Of a DNA stretch of 64,000 nt, positions 1-10,317 are shown piece after piece. Position numbers and translations under genes: made by a program. The first letter of the stretch is position 1. Every line of letters starts with the position of its first letter. Where the stretch lies: assembly GCA_036924285.1 (NCBI GenBank), contig JAYKYS010000002.1, forward strand, positions 43,849,501 through 43,913,500, in the 5' to 3' direction. This DNA comes from Asterella californica (taxonomy: Eukaryota > Streptophyta > Marchantiopsida > Marchantiales > Aytoniaceae). The notes under the pieces are model-generated. The model searched no databases, was not told where the DNA came from, and saw only the letters and a list, made by a program, of their open reading frames with translations.

Positions 1-173
1 ACCTTTGCATACGGTGTTGACACTATTGTGTTATATATTTTGAGTCCTAGTAGGTTGATAGTATGTTATCTATCCTATTCAAGCACTCCTGCGCTTGTGC
101 AGATGATATAAGGGTTTAAGCTCATGGGTTGTACTTACATGTCGCCCATGCATGCTTTGTAGATTGTTTAAGT
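1..173 (+). repeat. LTR fragment of element A family, inverted relative to the LTR at 12.6 kb
   Basis: This segment is nearly identical to the reverse complement of about 12664-12837, inside the LTR at 11493-12947, apart from a missing stretch of about 48 bp near position 110. It is cut by the window edge. At about 173 the similarity stops abruptly, and pol sequence in the opposite orientation begins. The arrangement is an LTR in plus orientation joined to minus-strand pol, which a simple insertion does not give. Confidence 0.85.
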
Positions 174-232
174 ACCTTTTACCCATAAGTTGTTCTACGG
201 ATCCTCTTGAAATCTGCATCAGACCAGCCTTC

Positions 233-964
233 TTACCTTTCCAATGCACTCAAATAGCGCCCAAGATCCAACCACTCGCCATCGTACATAGTTTCCTCAA
301 ATAACTCCAATGGAGCTGCAAAACAACTTCTATCTTTTCTAGCAAGAACACTAGAATAGAACTCTGTTACCACATCCTCCTTGTCATATATCATTTCCTT
401 CTCACCGTAGTACCTAGCCCTTGATAACATATATGCCACAGGATTGTCTTCTCCTGCAATATGTCTAAACTCTGGGTTCAAGGACTTGATATATGCTATC
501 CACCTCAACATAGCAATATCTGGAGTTGTACAGCTAGTGATCATTCCCAAGAGAGGTAAACAATCTGTCTCCACAACCACAGGTGCTCCTATCAAGTATT
601 CCTTGTCACTCTTCATCGTAGTAACTACTCCCCATAGTTCTCTCTTGACCTGAGTGTAGTCTCTCTGCCGTGAACTTAATACCTTAGCACCAAAACGCAT
701 CACATATCTATTTCTATCTTGATCATCTTGTCATATAGCCCATCCAATGCCAATAGGACTAGTATCAACAGTAAGGATAACAGATCTGCCCAACTCATAT
801 GTTACCTTCCGTAGAGTTGGTGGTGAAGCCAAAAGATCCTTCAACTTCCTCATAGACTCGCTTTGCTCCTCTTGCCACTGAAATCTTTGCCCCTTCCTCA
901 GCAGCTTGTACAACGGATCTGCTACATGAGCAAAGTGTGGAATCCTATATGATAAAACACACAT
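233..964 (-). pseudogene. Element A RNase H region (two frames)
   Basis: Two overlapping minus-strand reading frames (731-964 and 233-703) continue pol after the reverse transcriptase. The first has the RT connection followed by an RNase H start with a VDTSP motif. The second has a VETDCLPLL motif, which fits the later RNase H acidic region, and a sequence typical of the tether between RNase H and the integrase zinc finger. The two frames are joined by a frameshift near 703-731. The reading then fades at about 174, just before the integrase zinc finger would begin. Confidence 0.7.
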
Positions 965-2004
965 GTCTCCTTCATCCTTCGAATGGCATCAACCTTGTTC
1001 GGACAAGGTTTCCGACCATAAGATCCACATAGGTGTCCCACAATCAACACCTCTTGTTCTCCAAATACAGACTTTGCTCCTGATAAAGTCAAATGAACCT
1101 CCTCCAGTCGACTCAATATCTTATCGCAGTCAACTATATGGTCTGCAACAAACTTACGGCACCCCCTCTGATCCTTTACCTCATTCTTCTCCTCCTCAGC
1201 ACACCCTTTGATCGGCACATCATCAAGGAATGGCATAGTTTTTTCAAGAATGAAATCCCTCAAAACTTTATTCTTGCCATTCATCATATGTGCTACAGAA
1301 TTGGTAGCACCTTGTGGCAAGGTGCACATCCTTAGTAACCCCAAAGGTGTCCTCATTGTAGTCAAGTCTCTACTCTCAGAGGATAACTGAAACTGATCAT
1401 AACCTGAATATAAGTCTCCCATTGAATAGATAGCACGATCAGCAAAAGCCTCTACAAACTCGTCTACAATAGGTCTTATACCCATATTCCTGATAGTCAC
1501 CTTGTTCACTGGCTGCATATCTTGAATGAATCTCAAAGCTCCACTCTTCTTCAGAACAGTGAACCATCTGCTAGAGTAGGGAGCTATAGATGGTTCCAAG
1601 ATACTCATCCTAATCCTCTCATTGAGCAAGTCTATCAACTTTGGTAGATGAGCTCTAGGTACAAGGATAGGACGTAGATTCCAAGGCATATGCGGTATAG
1701 TAAAGATTACCATAGGTGCAACTACACTTGGATCTACACATCCTACTTCATGTGACTCAAACGCAAACGCCTTACCATGCCTAGATAGCATCTTCCTGAA
1801 GCTCTTCTTCTCTTGCTCAGTAAGAAATCCATCACTTCCAATCCTTAGCTCCTTCAGTGTTGTTTCTGTGAACTGGTGCTCAATTCTTCTCGGTCCTTTG
1901 AGTGTCGGTTCTCGTGCAGCTTGCTCCATCTTCTGATTGTAGTGGCAAAGACAAAGCCACTGGTTTGACTTTCTTTGCCACTGACTTGTACTTGGTCTCC
2001 ACAT
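922..2004 (-). pseudogene. Element A reverse transcriptase
   Basis: This 360-codon frame contains the Ty3 reverse transcriptase fingers and palm: a YSGYDQF motif, an LPQGATNS motif and the catalytic box as FLDDVPIKG, a YxDD variant. The N-terminal 130 or so residues are the linker found between protease and RT in this type of element. The frame is cut off from the upstream linker frame (1880-2266) by a frameshift near 1930 and from RNase H by another near 960, so no intact polyprotein can be made. Confidence 0.85.
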
Positions 2005-2266
2005 ACACCTCTTGTCGATCTATAAATTTATCAATAACATCATAAAGCTCCTTGGAGCTCACTCTCACCACTCTATCTACATCATCTGTAGAGCTTTCTA
2101 ATATAGATTTCAACTCTCCTATAGTATCTACCAAATACTGCTCTTCAAACACTCCAGATATGTATTCATCTCCTCCTAACTCTCCACTATCCCACAAAGA
2201 CTGCTGTACATACTTCACATGTTGCCTCTCAAACCTCTTCAGATTCTCAACCTTCCTATAACACAC
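1880..2266 (-). pseudogene. Element A linker between protease and RT
   Basis: This 128-codon acidic frame sits between the protease and RT frames in pol order, with no catalytic motif visible. It is assigned to pol by position and because its C-terminal part continues, after a frameshift, into the RT-linker text of the next frame. Confidence 0.5.
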
Positions 2267-2343
2267 TGATCCACATGATGTCAGTCCTAAGAAGCCAGTG
2301 GATAAAGCTTCCTGCTCTACTAGATCAGGCGAGAATCCTAGCT

Positions 2344-2960
2344 CTACTGTACCGTTGAAGTCTCGCTCTTCAATGGTACTCTGCCAAAACCCCTAGACTC
2401 TCTAAACTCCTGAGTAATCTTAGGCAGTGGACGGTCTCTCAAGCTATCACGATTCCTCTCATGTTCTGCAACAACGGTCAAAAACTGAACAGCTCTTTTG
2501 CCGTCTCTACTACGTATCTTAGCATATGCTGAACCATCATCCATAACTCGTGTCTCCATTCTAACAGCAGTAATGTAAGGCTGCCGTAGAATGATAGGAT
2601 AGGTTGACATGTCTTGCACAAAGAAATTCTGAACATCACTGATGTCACCCACAGTTACCTTGATGTTGGGACAAGCACCATAGAGTTCTCCTCTCTGATT
2701 GTTGGCAGCACGGATAAGCCATCCATGGTCGGTGTCTATGGGCCATCTCCTGCGCTTGTACAGCTCCCTAGACATCAGATTAATCTCTTAGCCATGATCA
2801 ATCAACGCCATCACAGGTTCCTCTAGATCTCCCAGCTTCACTAAGGTCTCTGTGGTTGCTCTTGCCCAATGGTTGTGAGAGTAATGGCTCTTCTGTGATG
2901 CTTCCACCTCATCTTCAAACCTCACGTGCTGATAGGATCTCCCCTCTGATACTTGAGAGC
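2344..2960 (-). pseudogene. Element A aspartic protease region
   Basis: Two frames (2788-2960 and 2344-2775) together read through a retropepsin-like domain. The catalytic motif is ALIDHG followed by a stop and then SRELYKR; family members usually have D-S/T-G at this place. The stop and frame change at about 2775-2790 disable it. The upstream edge is the insertion point of element B, and the missing N-terminal part continues at 9722 on the other side of B. Confidence 0.7.
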
Positions 2961-3760
2961 TGTCACACCACAAGTATCTCATTATTTGTGTGTGTGCTTA
3001 TATAAATTTCATTAGGTATGACTATCTTATAGGTTACTCTAGTTCGAAGATCTAAATCTAGAGTGATCAAAACTAGTCATAACTAGCTGAGATAGTTATA
3101 ACTAAGTTAGGGAAACTATTAGAGGTTTCACTATGGCACTATGTGACAAGTGCGGAGCTCTAAATATGCTTCTCAAAAGTATGTAACTTTGTTGACCATC
3201 GCTGATTGGATGCATGATGGAAAGTCATGCACAAAGATCTAGAGATGCTCCTCAAAAGACGTATTAGTTTGTTGTCGTCTTCCGATTGGATAGTTTGGAA
3301 AGTTAACACTTTACAAAAGCTAAAGTAGGAGAATCTCTTACTTTTGTAAAGTAGAACAAGTAATGTGTGTGCTATTCTTAAAGGCTTAGTAGCCTTTAGA
3401 AGTTTTACTATTTTGGATTGCGCACTTACCATGAGGTAAGGTAACTTAGTGAAAGTTACCACGGTAAGAAGTTGTAGAGTATATAAGGAGGAGTTGAGAA
3501 GGTGGAAGACACTCTCATTTTCCTGTCTATAAGTAAAGTGAGCATTGGAGACCTTGGGAGTCCTTGAGTACTATGCGATGCAATGTGAAGGGCGGGGTTA
3601 GAACTTGTTAGCAGGAACGCTATTAGAGGGACCGATGTGACCATACGGGTCAGAGTGTTGAGTGAAGTGAGCATGGGTATGATAGAATCTTTGTAATTAA
3701 GGTGCACTAATAATCCTAGTCATCTGAGGTACCCCTGGATGAGAGACAGGCCGGCTTACA
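2961..3760 (+). repeat. Left (5') LTR of element B
   Basis: This 800-bp LTR starts TGTCACACCA and ends GGCTTACA. A TATA box (TATATAA, 3480-3486) lies in the last third, in the usual place for the U3/R boundary. Short ORFs inside it are not genes. Confidence 0.95.
3480..3486 (+). promoter_or_regulatory. TATA box in 5' LTR of element B
   Basis: TATATAA lies in a GC-richer context; the same motif is in the 3' LTR at 9441-9447. It would drive element transcription. Confidence 0.6.
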
Positions 3761-3785
3761 TTTTGGTTCCGTTGCCGGGACCTCG
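3761..3785 (+). other. Putative primer binding site of element B
   Basis: The sequence TTTTGGTTCCGTTGCCGGGA directly follows the LTR. It resembles the tRNA-Asp-type primer site known from Athila/Tat-like plant Ty3 elements, with a few changes. The tRNA assignment is inference. Confidence 0.5.
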
Positions 3786-4350
3786 ATACAAAGATTCGTA
3801 TTTAGTCGTTAGTACAGTTCATGTCTGTTTTTTAACATGAGTTCAGAACCTTTGTACATACACCATGTTATAGAGGGCAAGATAAGCTTTCCAATAAGCT
3901 TGATATCTCCGAGAGATCAATTGTGAGGAGAGAGTTATGTCTTTCGGAAGTTAAGGAGGTTTTTCGGTATCAAATAGTGAGCTCTCGGGAAGGAGTTTAC
4001 AGTCAGTTTCATATTTTCAGTTTTTTGAGTTAGACCTTGAAATCTTCCATGCTGATAGCTTGCAAGATAAGCTATCTAGGCACCCAAATCATGCGTGAAT
4101 TGATCGAGTAGAACTGGAGTTATGACATTCGAAGTGAAGGGGGGTCAAATCTGTTATATCGCTTGTTGAAGTAAAAGAGTGAAAGAATTTCAGAATTCTT
4201 GAGAGGGTTATGTTCGATCTTTGAGGCTCAGGGTTGACAAGTTAAGCTTCTACTTAGTAATGTGAGAGATTGCTAAGTGAGAAGATAGTCGAGTGATCAA
4301 AACTGTCAAACAAGCTATTTAGCGAGAGAGATGTATGACGGATCATCGTC

Positions 4351-4815
4351 ATGGAAGGACAGCAAGAGTGGAAATTGAGGTTGAGCAAGATCCCTCAAGG
4401 CTATGCGGTGATAGTTACCGCTGATCTGGCAAAAGGAGAATTTCGACTAGAATTTGAGGAAGAAGCAGAGAGTAGTCGTAAGAACCAGGAGAAGAACTCG
4501 AGGTGCTTTTTGTGTGGAGAAGAAGGACATAAAGTGAGCAAGTGTCATACGAAGAATAGACTTTTGCGTGAGCGAAGAGGGTTGGTCGACTTAAGCTTAC
4601 ACATAGGTCCTTCTTCCCCTAGACAAGACGTCATTGATCCTACAACCTTTTGTCCTGGATGTGGAGTGGACGGGATTCCAGTTGAGCACGAGTGTAGCGC
4701 AGTGGTTGCTTTGCTAGAAACTGTAGCCGAAGGTCTCGAGAGAAGGTTGAGTGTAGAAACGAAACGAGTGAAGACCTCTAGCGAGGATGGAGATAGTCTG
4801 TCACACGAGAGATAA
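4351..4815 (+). CDS. Extra 5' ORF of element B with a CCHC zinc knuckle
   Basis: This 154-codon ORF lies between the left LTR and gag, about 135 bp upstream of gag and in the same frame, but separated from it by a stop. It holds one intact zinc knuckle (CFLCGEEGHKVSKC, C-x2-C-x4-H-x4-C, about residues 51-64) and a second Cys/His cluster (CPGCGVDGIPVEHEC). Zinc knuckles bind RNA in Gag proteins. A separate knuckle ORF ahead of gag is not the standard Ty3 plan, although Tat/Ogre elements are known to carry an extra 5' ORF. Because the knuckle inside gag itself is damaged, this ORF may supply nucleic-acid binding separately. Alternatively it may be the remnant of a captured gag C-terminus. Confidence 0.7.
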   Translation: MEGQQEWKLRLSKIPQGYAVIVTADLAKGEFRLEFEEEAESSRKNQEKNSRCFLCGEEGHKVSKCHTKNRLLRERRGLVDLSLHIGPSSPRQDVIDPTTFCPGCGVDGIPVEHECSAVVALLETVAEGLERRLSVETKRVKTSSEDGDSLSHER

Positions 4816-4950
4816 GATGACCATGAGGGTCAAACTTATTCCAACCTTTGGAGAGGAGAGAGCTCAACGGGGAAATTGTGGATTGCGGTGAAGTGCGATC
4901 TTCACATCCGCAAGCAGTTCCTTGAGTAAGAAGAAGAAAAGAAGAGAAGA

Positions 4951-6618
4951 ATGGGGAAACTTCCGGTGTTTTACGGAAAGGATGGAGAAGACGTGGAAGG
5001 ATTTGTGAGGGACTTCAAAAGAGCATGCATTGGCAATGGAGATCGAAAGAAGAGCGAGTGGGTAGGGTTGATACTTGAATTTCTTGAGAATTCTGCATTG
5101 ACATGGTATGAGGATAGGAAGAAGAGAAGCGTAGTGGGGACTCCAGTTGATACTTGGGAAGTATTGACGGAGGCCTTAATTGAAAATTTTCTTCTCGATG
5201 AAAGTTACGAGAAGTTAATGGTAGAGGTAACTTACCTCAAACAAGGAGAGAAAGAGAAAGTAAGGACTTACGCCGAGAGGGTGGAGAAATTAGAACAAAA
5301 GTTTCGGGTGGTTTTACGAAAGAGTGGAGATGTAGTAGAACCAACGATGGTGGGCATTGGAGCAATGCTCACAAAGAATTTTATTGGGGGATTGAGGCCG
5401 GAGATTCGAACACAAGTGCGGTATGAGAGACCAACTTCGAAGGCTGATGCAGTGAAGATCGCAACCAGGATGGAAGAGAGTTTGGATGGAGACGACTTGC
5501 AACCAATGACTGTTGGGGCAGCATGTGGAGATGTGCAAGGGCCGAGCATGCCAACTCTGACGCCTGCGAGTGTTCCAATTGTTCGATTTCAGAATCTGAC
5601 TCCGGTAGCTCCTACTAGTGCGGTTACAATCACTGCACCATCTAGATCTGTTACTCCCGACTTTCGTGATGAGTTGAAAAGTTTGACAGAGTCTTTGGCA
5701 GATTTGAAGATCAATATGGTGAATCTGTTGCAACATAGGAGTCCAAATGTTGGAGGAGGCTCACGAGGTTATGGGAACTATCAGTCCAGAGGTGGACCAC
5801 CGCAAGGATCACCCAGTAACTACACGAACCAAGGATATTTTATGTGCGGAGAATCACATTTCCAACGTAATTGTCCAAGTCGTAATGGTGGAACGGCGGA
5901 TGGAGCTTCAACTTCACAAAGCAAGGACAAGGGTGTAGCATGCATTGACATCTTGGAGCCACGAGATGTACGAGAAGGTTTTCAATCTGTAGAGCTGTTG
6001 GCTCAAGAGAGGAAGAGGATGAGGACGCATTTCGACGAGGGAGAACCAGTCGTGATGGAAGATTCTCCAAGTCAAAATACTCAGAGTAGCAAATCTTCTT
6101 CAAAAACCAAAGAACGGCGGAAGAAATTGGGAAATATTGATTTCACAATTTCGATGGAGCAATCAAAATACAATGTGGTGGAAGACGTGGGTAAGCAACG
6201 AGCAAACATTACTGTGGGACAGTTGATTGCTCTGAATCCTTCGGTGAGGAAAGAACTTCGTAGCGGTCTAAGCTCCCGACGAGGTCGGAAGAAGAAGGTA
6301 AATCCTTCTACTGTCGGTGTGAGTGCTTTAGATGCTAGTGAAGGAGAGGTGTGCAACAAGGCATCAAAAGTAGAGGCTCGTATCAATGGGAGAGATGTCT
6401 CAGATGTTCTTGTCGATGGAGGATCGGCAGTAAATGCCATCTCAGAACGACTCATGAGGAAGTTGGATCTAGTACCAACTCGTCCTTCTAGTATCACGGT
6501 GGGTATGGCTAACAGACAGCGAGTTAGACCATTGGGAGTGCTAGAGAGAGTTTGTGTGTCAGTAATGGGAGTGCAAGTAAACATGACATTTCAAATCTTG
6601 AAAGAGTCAAAGTTATGA
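4951..6618 (+). CDS. Element B Gag-protease
   Basis: This 555-codon ORF starts with ATG at 4951. Residues 1-150 or so are a retrotransposon Gag capsid domain with the usual W-x-L and ALTWYE patterns. The zinc knuckle at about residues 296-305 is degenerate: the first Cys position is Tyr and one residue is lost between the second Cys and the His. The C-terminal part is a retropepsin with DVLVDGGSAVNAIS around Asp489. The frame ends at 6616-6618, while homologous text continues in another frame from about 6610 (with a GRPWLRAVHA motif). A frameshift therefore separates protease from RT, and a further stop lies at about 6670. Confidence 0.85.
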   Translation: MGKLPVFYGKDGEDVEGFVRDFKRACIGNGDRKKSEWVGLILEFLENSALTWYEDRKKRSVVGTPVDTWEVLTEALIENFLLDESYEKLMVEVTYLKQGEKEKVRTYAERVEKLEQKFRVVLRKSGDVVEPTMVGIGAMLTKNFIGGLRPEIRTQVRYERPTSKADAVKIATRMEESLDGDDLQPMTVGAACGDVQGPSMPTLTPASVPIVRFQNLTPVAPTSAVTITAPSRSVTPDFRDELKSLTESLADLKINMVNLLQHRSPNVGGGSRGYGNYQSRGGPPQGSPSNYTNQGYFMCGESHFQRNCPSRNGGTADGASTSQSKDKGVACIDILEPRDVREGFQSVELLAQERKRMRTHFDEGEPVVMEDSPSQNTQSSKSSSKTKERRKKLGNIDFTISMEQSKYNVVEDVGKQRANITVGQLIALNPSVRKELRSGLSSRRGRKKKVNPSTVGVSALDASEGEVCNKASKVEARINGRDVSDVLVDGGSAVNAISERLMRKLDLVPTRPSSITVGMANRQRVRPLGVLERVCVSVMGVQVNMTFQILKESKL

Positions 6619-6721
6619 AATGTTACTCGGAAGACCTTGGCTTCGAGCAGTACATGCAACGGATAACTGACACAAAGGTTATTTACGCATCGGACCGAAT
6701 CATCACCGGATCAAAGTTCCA

Positions 6722-8908
6722 TTGCTCGGAGATCAAGTTGAGACGTCGGAATCGGATCGACCCACATCGGACTACTGGGAGTCAGAAGTTGTCAATACTA
6801 CTTCTGATGTAGGTACCAATTCTTCAGATTCAGAATCTGAAAATACATCGTCGGAAGAGGAGAGAGAAGAACGAAATGTGGATGTGAATGTAGTGGATCT
6901 TTTTCCTTCTCCGGAAGTGCAAAGAGATCGAGACAAAAAACCGTTGACTCCCGAGGAGGTAGAGAGAAGAATTGCCACCTTACGTTATGGATCGAAGGTT
7001 ACTAAAGAGGAGAAGAGTTGTTTCGAAGAGATCTTTCGCAAATACATTCATGTATTTGCATTTAGTTACAAGGATCTGAGGGAGGTCACACTGGAGCAAC
7101 ATCGTATCGAGTTAGAGAAGGAAGTCAAACCGGTGCGACAGAAGCAACGAAGAGTGAGTCCTCCAATTGCGGATCTGGTGAAAGAAGAGATCGAGAAGCT
7201 GCACACTACCGGGTTCATTTACGAGGTGGAGCATTCTGAATGGGTATCACCCATTGTGATCGTAAAGAAGAAAAATGGCAAATTGAGGATGTGTGTTGAT
7301 TACAAGAAGCTCAATGCGGTCACAAAGAAGGATTATTATCCCCTACCTTTCATCGACGAGATCTTGGAAGAATTGGCGGGAAACGAATGGTACAGCTTTG
7401 GAGATGGGTATAGCGGATATAACCAGATCAAAATTGCACCAGAACATCAACACCTGACCACTTTCACTACTCCGTGGGGTACGTTTGCATTTCGAGTCAT
7501 GCCATTTGGTCTGTGTAATGCTCCTACGACGTTTCAAAGGTTTATGAACAAAGTGTTCGAACCTTTCTTAGGAAAGTTTGTGAGAGATTTTATAGATGAC
7601 TTTTGTGTTTACGGGAGTAAGGAGAAGCATTTTGAGCACCTTGTGAAGGTTTTAGAATGTTTAGATGTAGCAAATGCATCTCTCAATCCGGAGAAATGTA
7701 TTTTTGGGTGTGAGGAAGGGTTACTCTTGGGTCATATCATATCCAAGGACGGCATTGCCGTTGATCCAGAGAAGGTGCAGAAGATCTTAGAGCTCTCTTT
7801 TCCTAGTACTCTCACTAAGCTACGACAGTTTTTAGGTATGGTGGGGTATTATCGAAGGTTTATACTCTCGTTCTCACATAAAGCATATGCTTTGACAGCA
7901 TATCTGAAGAAGGGAGTAGATTACGTGTTGATTTTAGGAGATGAAGAAGCTCTAGCCGCCTTTGAGGAACTGAAGAAAGCTCTTACTTCAGCTCCAATCT
8001 TGGTTAAGCCCGATTGGAATAAACAGTTTATTCTATATACGGATGCTTCAAATATAGCAGTAGGATGTACTCTAAGTCAGTATGATGTTGAAGGTAGAGA
8101 TCATCCTATTGCATATGCTAGTCGGCAAATGATCAAGGCAGAGAGAAATTATTCTGTGACAGAGAGAGAAGGATTAGCAGTGATCTATGCTCTGAGAAAA
8201 TTTCGACATTATCTCATAGGAGGCAAGTTCACTATCGTTACAGATCATAAGGCATTGAAGTACATCTTCAATAAACCTATGGTCGAAGGACGATTAGCAA
8301 GGTGGAACTTTACCTTGTGTCAAATGTTAGCAAAGGATGCTGACATGGAAGGGGCCAAACACAATTGGGACAAGCGTCTTCATGCGGTGCTATGGGAGTA
8401 TCGTACAACAGTGAAGACGTCTACGGGATATTCATCTTTCAAGATGGTGTATGGGTTGGAATCCAAATTACCAATCCAGTTCGACCTAACCACCTTTCAG
8501 ACCTTGCAAGCTGGATTGAAGAGAAAGGGTGGTCCAATAGCTCAGAAAGAGCGGGAAGAAACCTTGTTGGAGCTGGAGGAAAATAGAGACGACGCAACTC
8601 AACGCATTGAGATGGCCCAGCTACAACAGAAGAAGAGCTATGACAAGCGCTTGGCGAAGAACAAAACGAAGTTACAGCCATTTCAAAAGGGTGAGTGGGT
8701 GATGTTATGGGATGCTATTAGGCACAAGCGAGTTCAAAAGAAGTTCTTACGTCGATATTATGGGCCCTTCATCATCTCCAAAGTGTGGAGTAATGACACC
8801 TTTGATCTTCAAGAAAGGAGTGGTACGTTCTTCGACCGAGTGAACCATGACAAGCTGAAGAAGTTTCATCAACGTGATACTTCACTCCGAGGACGGAGTG
8901 AAAATTAA
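6722..8908 (+). CDS. Element B reverse transcriptase-RNase H, fused to an integrase C-terminus
   Basis: This 728-codon ORF contains a complete Ty3 RT (catalytic box FIDD at residues 290-293) and RNase H (LYTDAS around Asp441, VTDHKALKYIF around Asp508). Right after RNase H, near residues 540-550 (genomic about 8330-8370), the text jumps to the integrase C-terminal region (WDKRLHAVLWEYRTT onward, then a PFQKGEWVMLWD GPY-type module). The zinc finger and D,D-35-E core are missing, yet the frame stays open to the natural end just before the polypurine tract. The true start of pol lies upstream in this frame, from about 6610, and is cut by a stop at about 6670; the ATG at 6722 is only the first one after that stop. 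Confidence 0.9.
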   Translation: MLGDQVETSESDRPTSDYWESEVVNTTSDVGTNSSDSESENTSSEEEREERNVDVNVVDLFPSPEVQRDRDKKPLTPEEVERRIATLRYGSKVTKEEKSCFEEIFRKYIHVFAFSYKDLREVTLEQHRIELEKEVKPVRQKQRRVSPPIADLVKEEIEKLHTTGFIYEVEHSEWVSPIVIVKKKNGKLRMCVDYKKLNAVTKKDYYPLPFIDEILEELAGNEWYSFGDGYSGYNQIKIAPEHQHLTTFTTPWGTFAFRVMPFGLCNAPTTFQRFMNKVFEPFLGKFVRDFIDDFCVYGSKEKHFEHLVKVLECLDVANASLNPEKCIFGCEEGLLLGHIISKDGIAVDPEKVQKILELSFPSTLTKLRQFLGMVGYYRRFILSFSHKAYALTAYLKKGVDYVLILGDEEALAAFEELKKALTSAPILVKPDWNKQFILYTDASNIAVGCTLSQYDVEGRDHPIAYASRQMIKAERNYSVTEREGLAVIYALRKFRHYLIGGKFTIVTDHKALKYIFNKPMVEGRLARWNFTLCQMLAKDADMEGAKHNWDKRLHAVLWEYRTTVKTSTGYSSFKMVYGLESKLPIQFDLTTFQTLQAGLKRKGGPIAQKEREETLLELEENRDDATQRIEMAQLQQKKSYDKRLAKNKTKLQPFQKGEWVMLWDAIRHKRVQKKFLRRYYGPFIISKVWSNDTFDLQERSGTFFDRVNHDKLKKFHQRDTSLRGRSEN

Positions 8909-8921
8909 GTCTGGGGGTAAA
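8909..8921 (+). other. Polypurine tract of element B
   Basis: The purine-rich run GTCTGGGGGTAAA directly precedes the 3' LTR, in the normal position for the plus-strand primer. Confidence 0.6.
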
Positions 8922-9721
8922 TGTCACACCACAAGTATCTCATTATTTGTGTGTGTGCTTATATAAATTTCATTAGGTATGACTATCTTATAGGTTACTC
9001 TAGTTCGAAGATCTAAATCTAGAGTGATCAAAACTAGTCATAACTAGCTGAGATAGTTATAACTAAGTTAGGGAAACTATTAGAGGTTTCACTATGGCAC
9101 TATGTGACAAGTGCGGAGCTCTAAATATGCTTCTCAAAAGTATGTAACTTTGTTGACCATCGCTGATTGGATGCATGATGGAAAGTCATGCACAAAGATC
9201 TAGAGATGCTCCTCAAAAGACGTATTAGTTTGTTGTCGTCTTCCGATTGGATAGTTTGGAAAGTTAACACTTTACAAAAGCTAAAGTAGGAGAATCTCTT
9301 ACTTTTGTAAAGTAGAACAAGTAATGTGTGTGCTATTCTTAAAGGCTTAGTAGCCTTTAGAAGTTTTACTATTTTGGATTGCGCACTTACCATGAGGTAA
9401 GGTAACTTAGTGAAAGTTACCACGGTAAGAAGTTGTAGAGTATATAAGGAGGAGTTGAGAAGGTGGAAGACACTCTCATTTTCCTGTCTATAAGTAAAGT
9501 GAGCATTGGAGACCTTGGGAGTCCTTGAGTACTATGTGATGCAATGTGGAGGGCGGGGTTAGAACTTGTTTGCAGGAACGCTATTAGAGGGACCGATGTG
9601 ACCATACGGGTCAGAGTGTTGAGTGAAGTGAGCATGGGTATGATAGAATCTTTGTAATTAAGGTGCACTAATAATCCTAGTCATCTGAGGTACCCCTGGG
9701 TGAGAGACAGGCCGGCTTACA
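8922..9721 (+). repeat. Right (3') LTR of element B
   Basis: This is an 800-bp copy of the left LTR. The differences seen are all in the last 200 bp: GCGATG to GTGATG, TGAAG to TGGAG, GTTAGC to GTTTGC, GGATGAG to GGGTGAG. A TATA box is at 9441-9447. It is followed by the GAGC duplication and then element A gag. Confidence 0.95.
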
Positions 9722-10317
9722 GAGCAGTAACCAGCAATCTCATCTTCCTCATCATCCGACAGTTTGGTCCCTAGAGCATTAAGCGTAGCTGCTTCACCCA
9801 AAATCTGACGTTTCTTCTTGATGATATCTATGATAACTTCATGGAACTCACGCTTTGCAATCCCAAGAATCTCACCCAAAGTAAACTCAACTTTCCTATT
9901 CAAGATACGGTTCTCTAACACCTGCTTCAAGTCTGTAGCAATCTCAATGTCAGACTGAAGTTTGTATGCAGGCATCTTACCCTTCTCCTTGCTTCTCTCC
10001 TTCTCCTTTAGTGTTGTAGGTGGTAGATCCTCCATAGTCTCCTCCCGAGTGGGTGTTGTCTCCTGCCTTGTCTCTGGTCTAGCCCTTTCACTCCTGGTAG
10101 CAGGTCGTTTGGCTGTAGAAGCCTCACCTGCATCCTCCCTCCTGCGTTTTTCTTCTAGTACAGCTTCATGCTGACTTCTTGCAACATAAGCATGCACTGA
10201 CATAGTATCCACAAGATCATTCCATCCTGTAGCTTCTCGAATTGAGTTGCCAACCCTTCGTAGCACATCCTTGTCTAGCTCTGTTCTAGCTACGGACCGC
10301 ACTACATCAGACCACAA
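9722..10317 (-). pseudogene. Element A gag-pol middle region
   Basis: This minus-strand frame of about 200 codons (AGYCS at its end is the last native residue) continues gag after a frameshift overlap of 16 nt with the preceding frame. It is rich in Arg, Glu and Lys, with a conserved-looking tail around KMPAYKLQSDIE that is typical of the stretch ahead of protease in this element type. Its final 20 or so codons come from element B's LTR and are not native. Confidence 0.75.

Larger units (their letters stand above)
2961..9721 (+). mobile_element. Element B: young Ty3 LTR retrotransposon nested in element A
   Basis: Two 800-bp direct repeats (2961-3760 and 8922-9721) bound this element. By eye they differ at about four positions, so the insertion is recent. 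The sequence GAGC flanks both ends (2957-2960 and 9722-9725), or AGAGC if the LTR is taken to end one base earlier, consistent with a target duplication. Inside are an extra 5' ORF (4351-4815), a gag-protease ORF (4951-6618) and an RT-RNase H ORF (6722-8908). The integrase catalytic core is absent. A degenerate primer binding site (TTGGTTCCGTTGCCGGGACC) follows the left LTR, and a purine tract (GTCTGGGGGTAAA) precedes the right one. It would need help in trans to move. Confidence 0.95.

Noticed and set aside
3160..3707. ORFs inside the element B LTRs (3160-3707 and the identical set at 9121-9668)
   Set aside because: Identical in both LTRs, minus strand relative to the element, no homology; chance frames.
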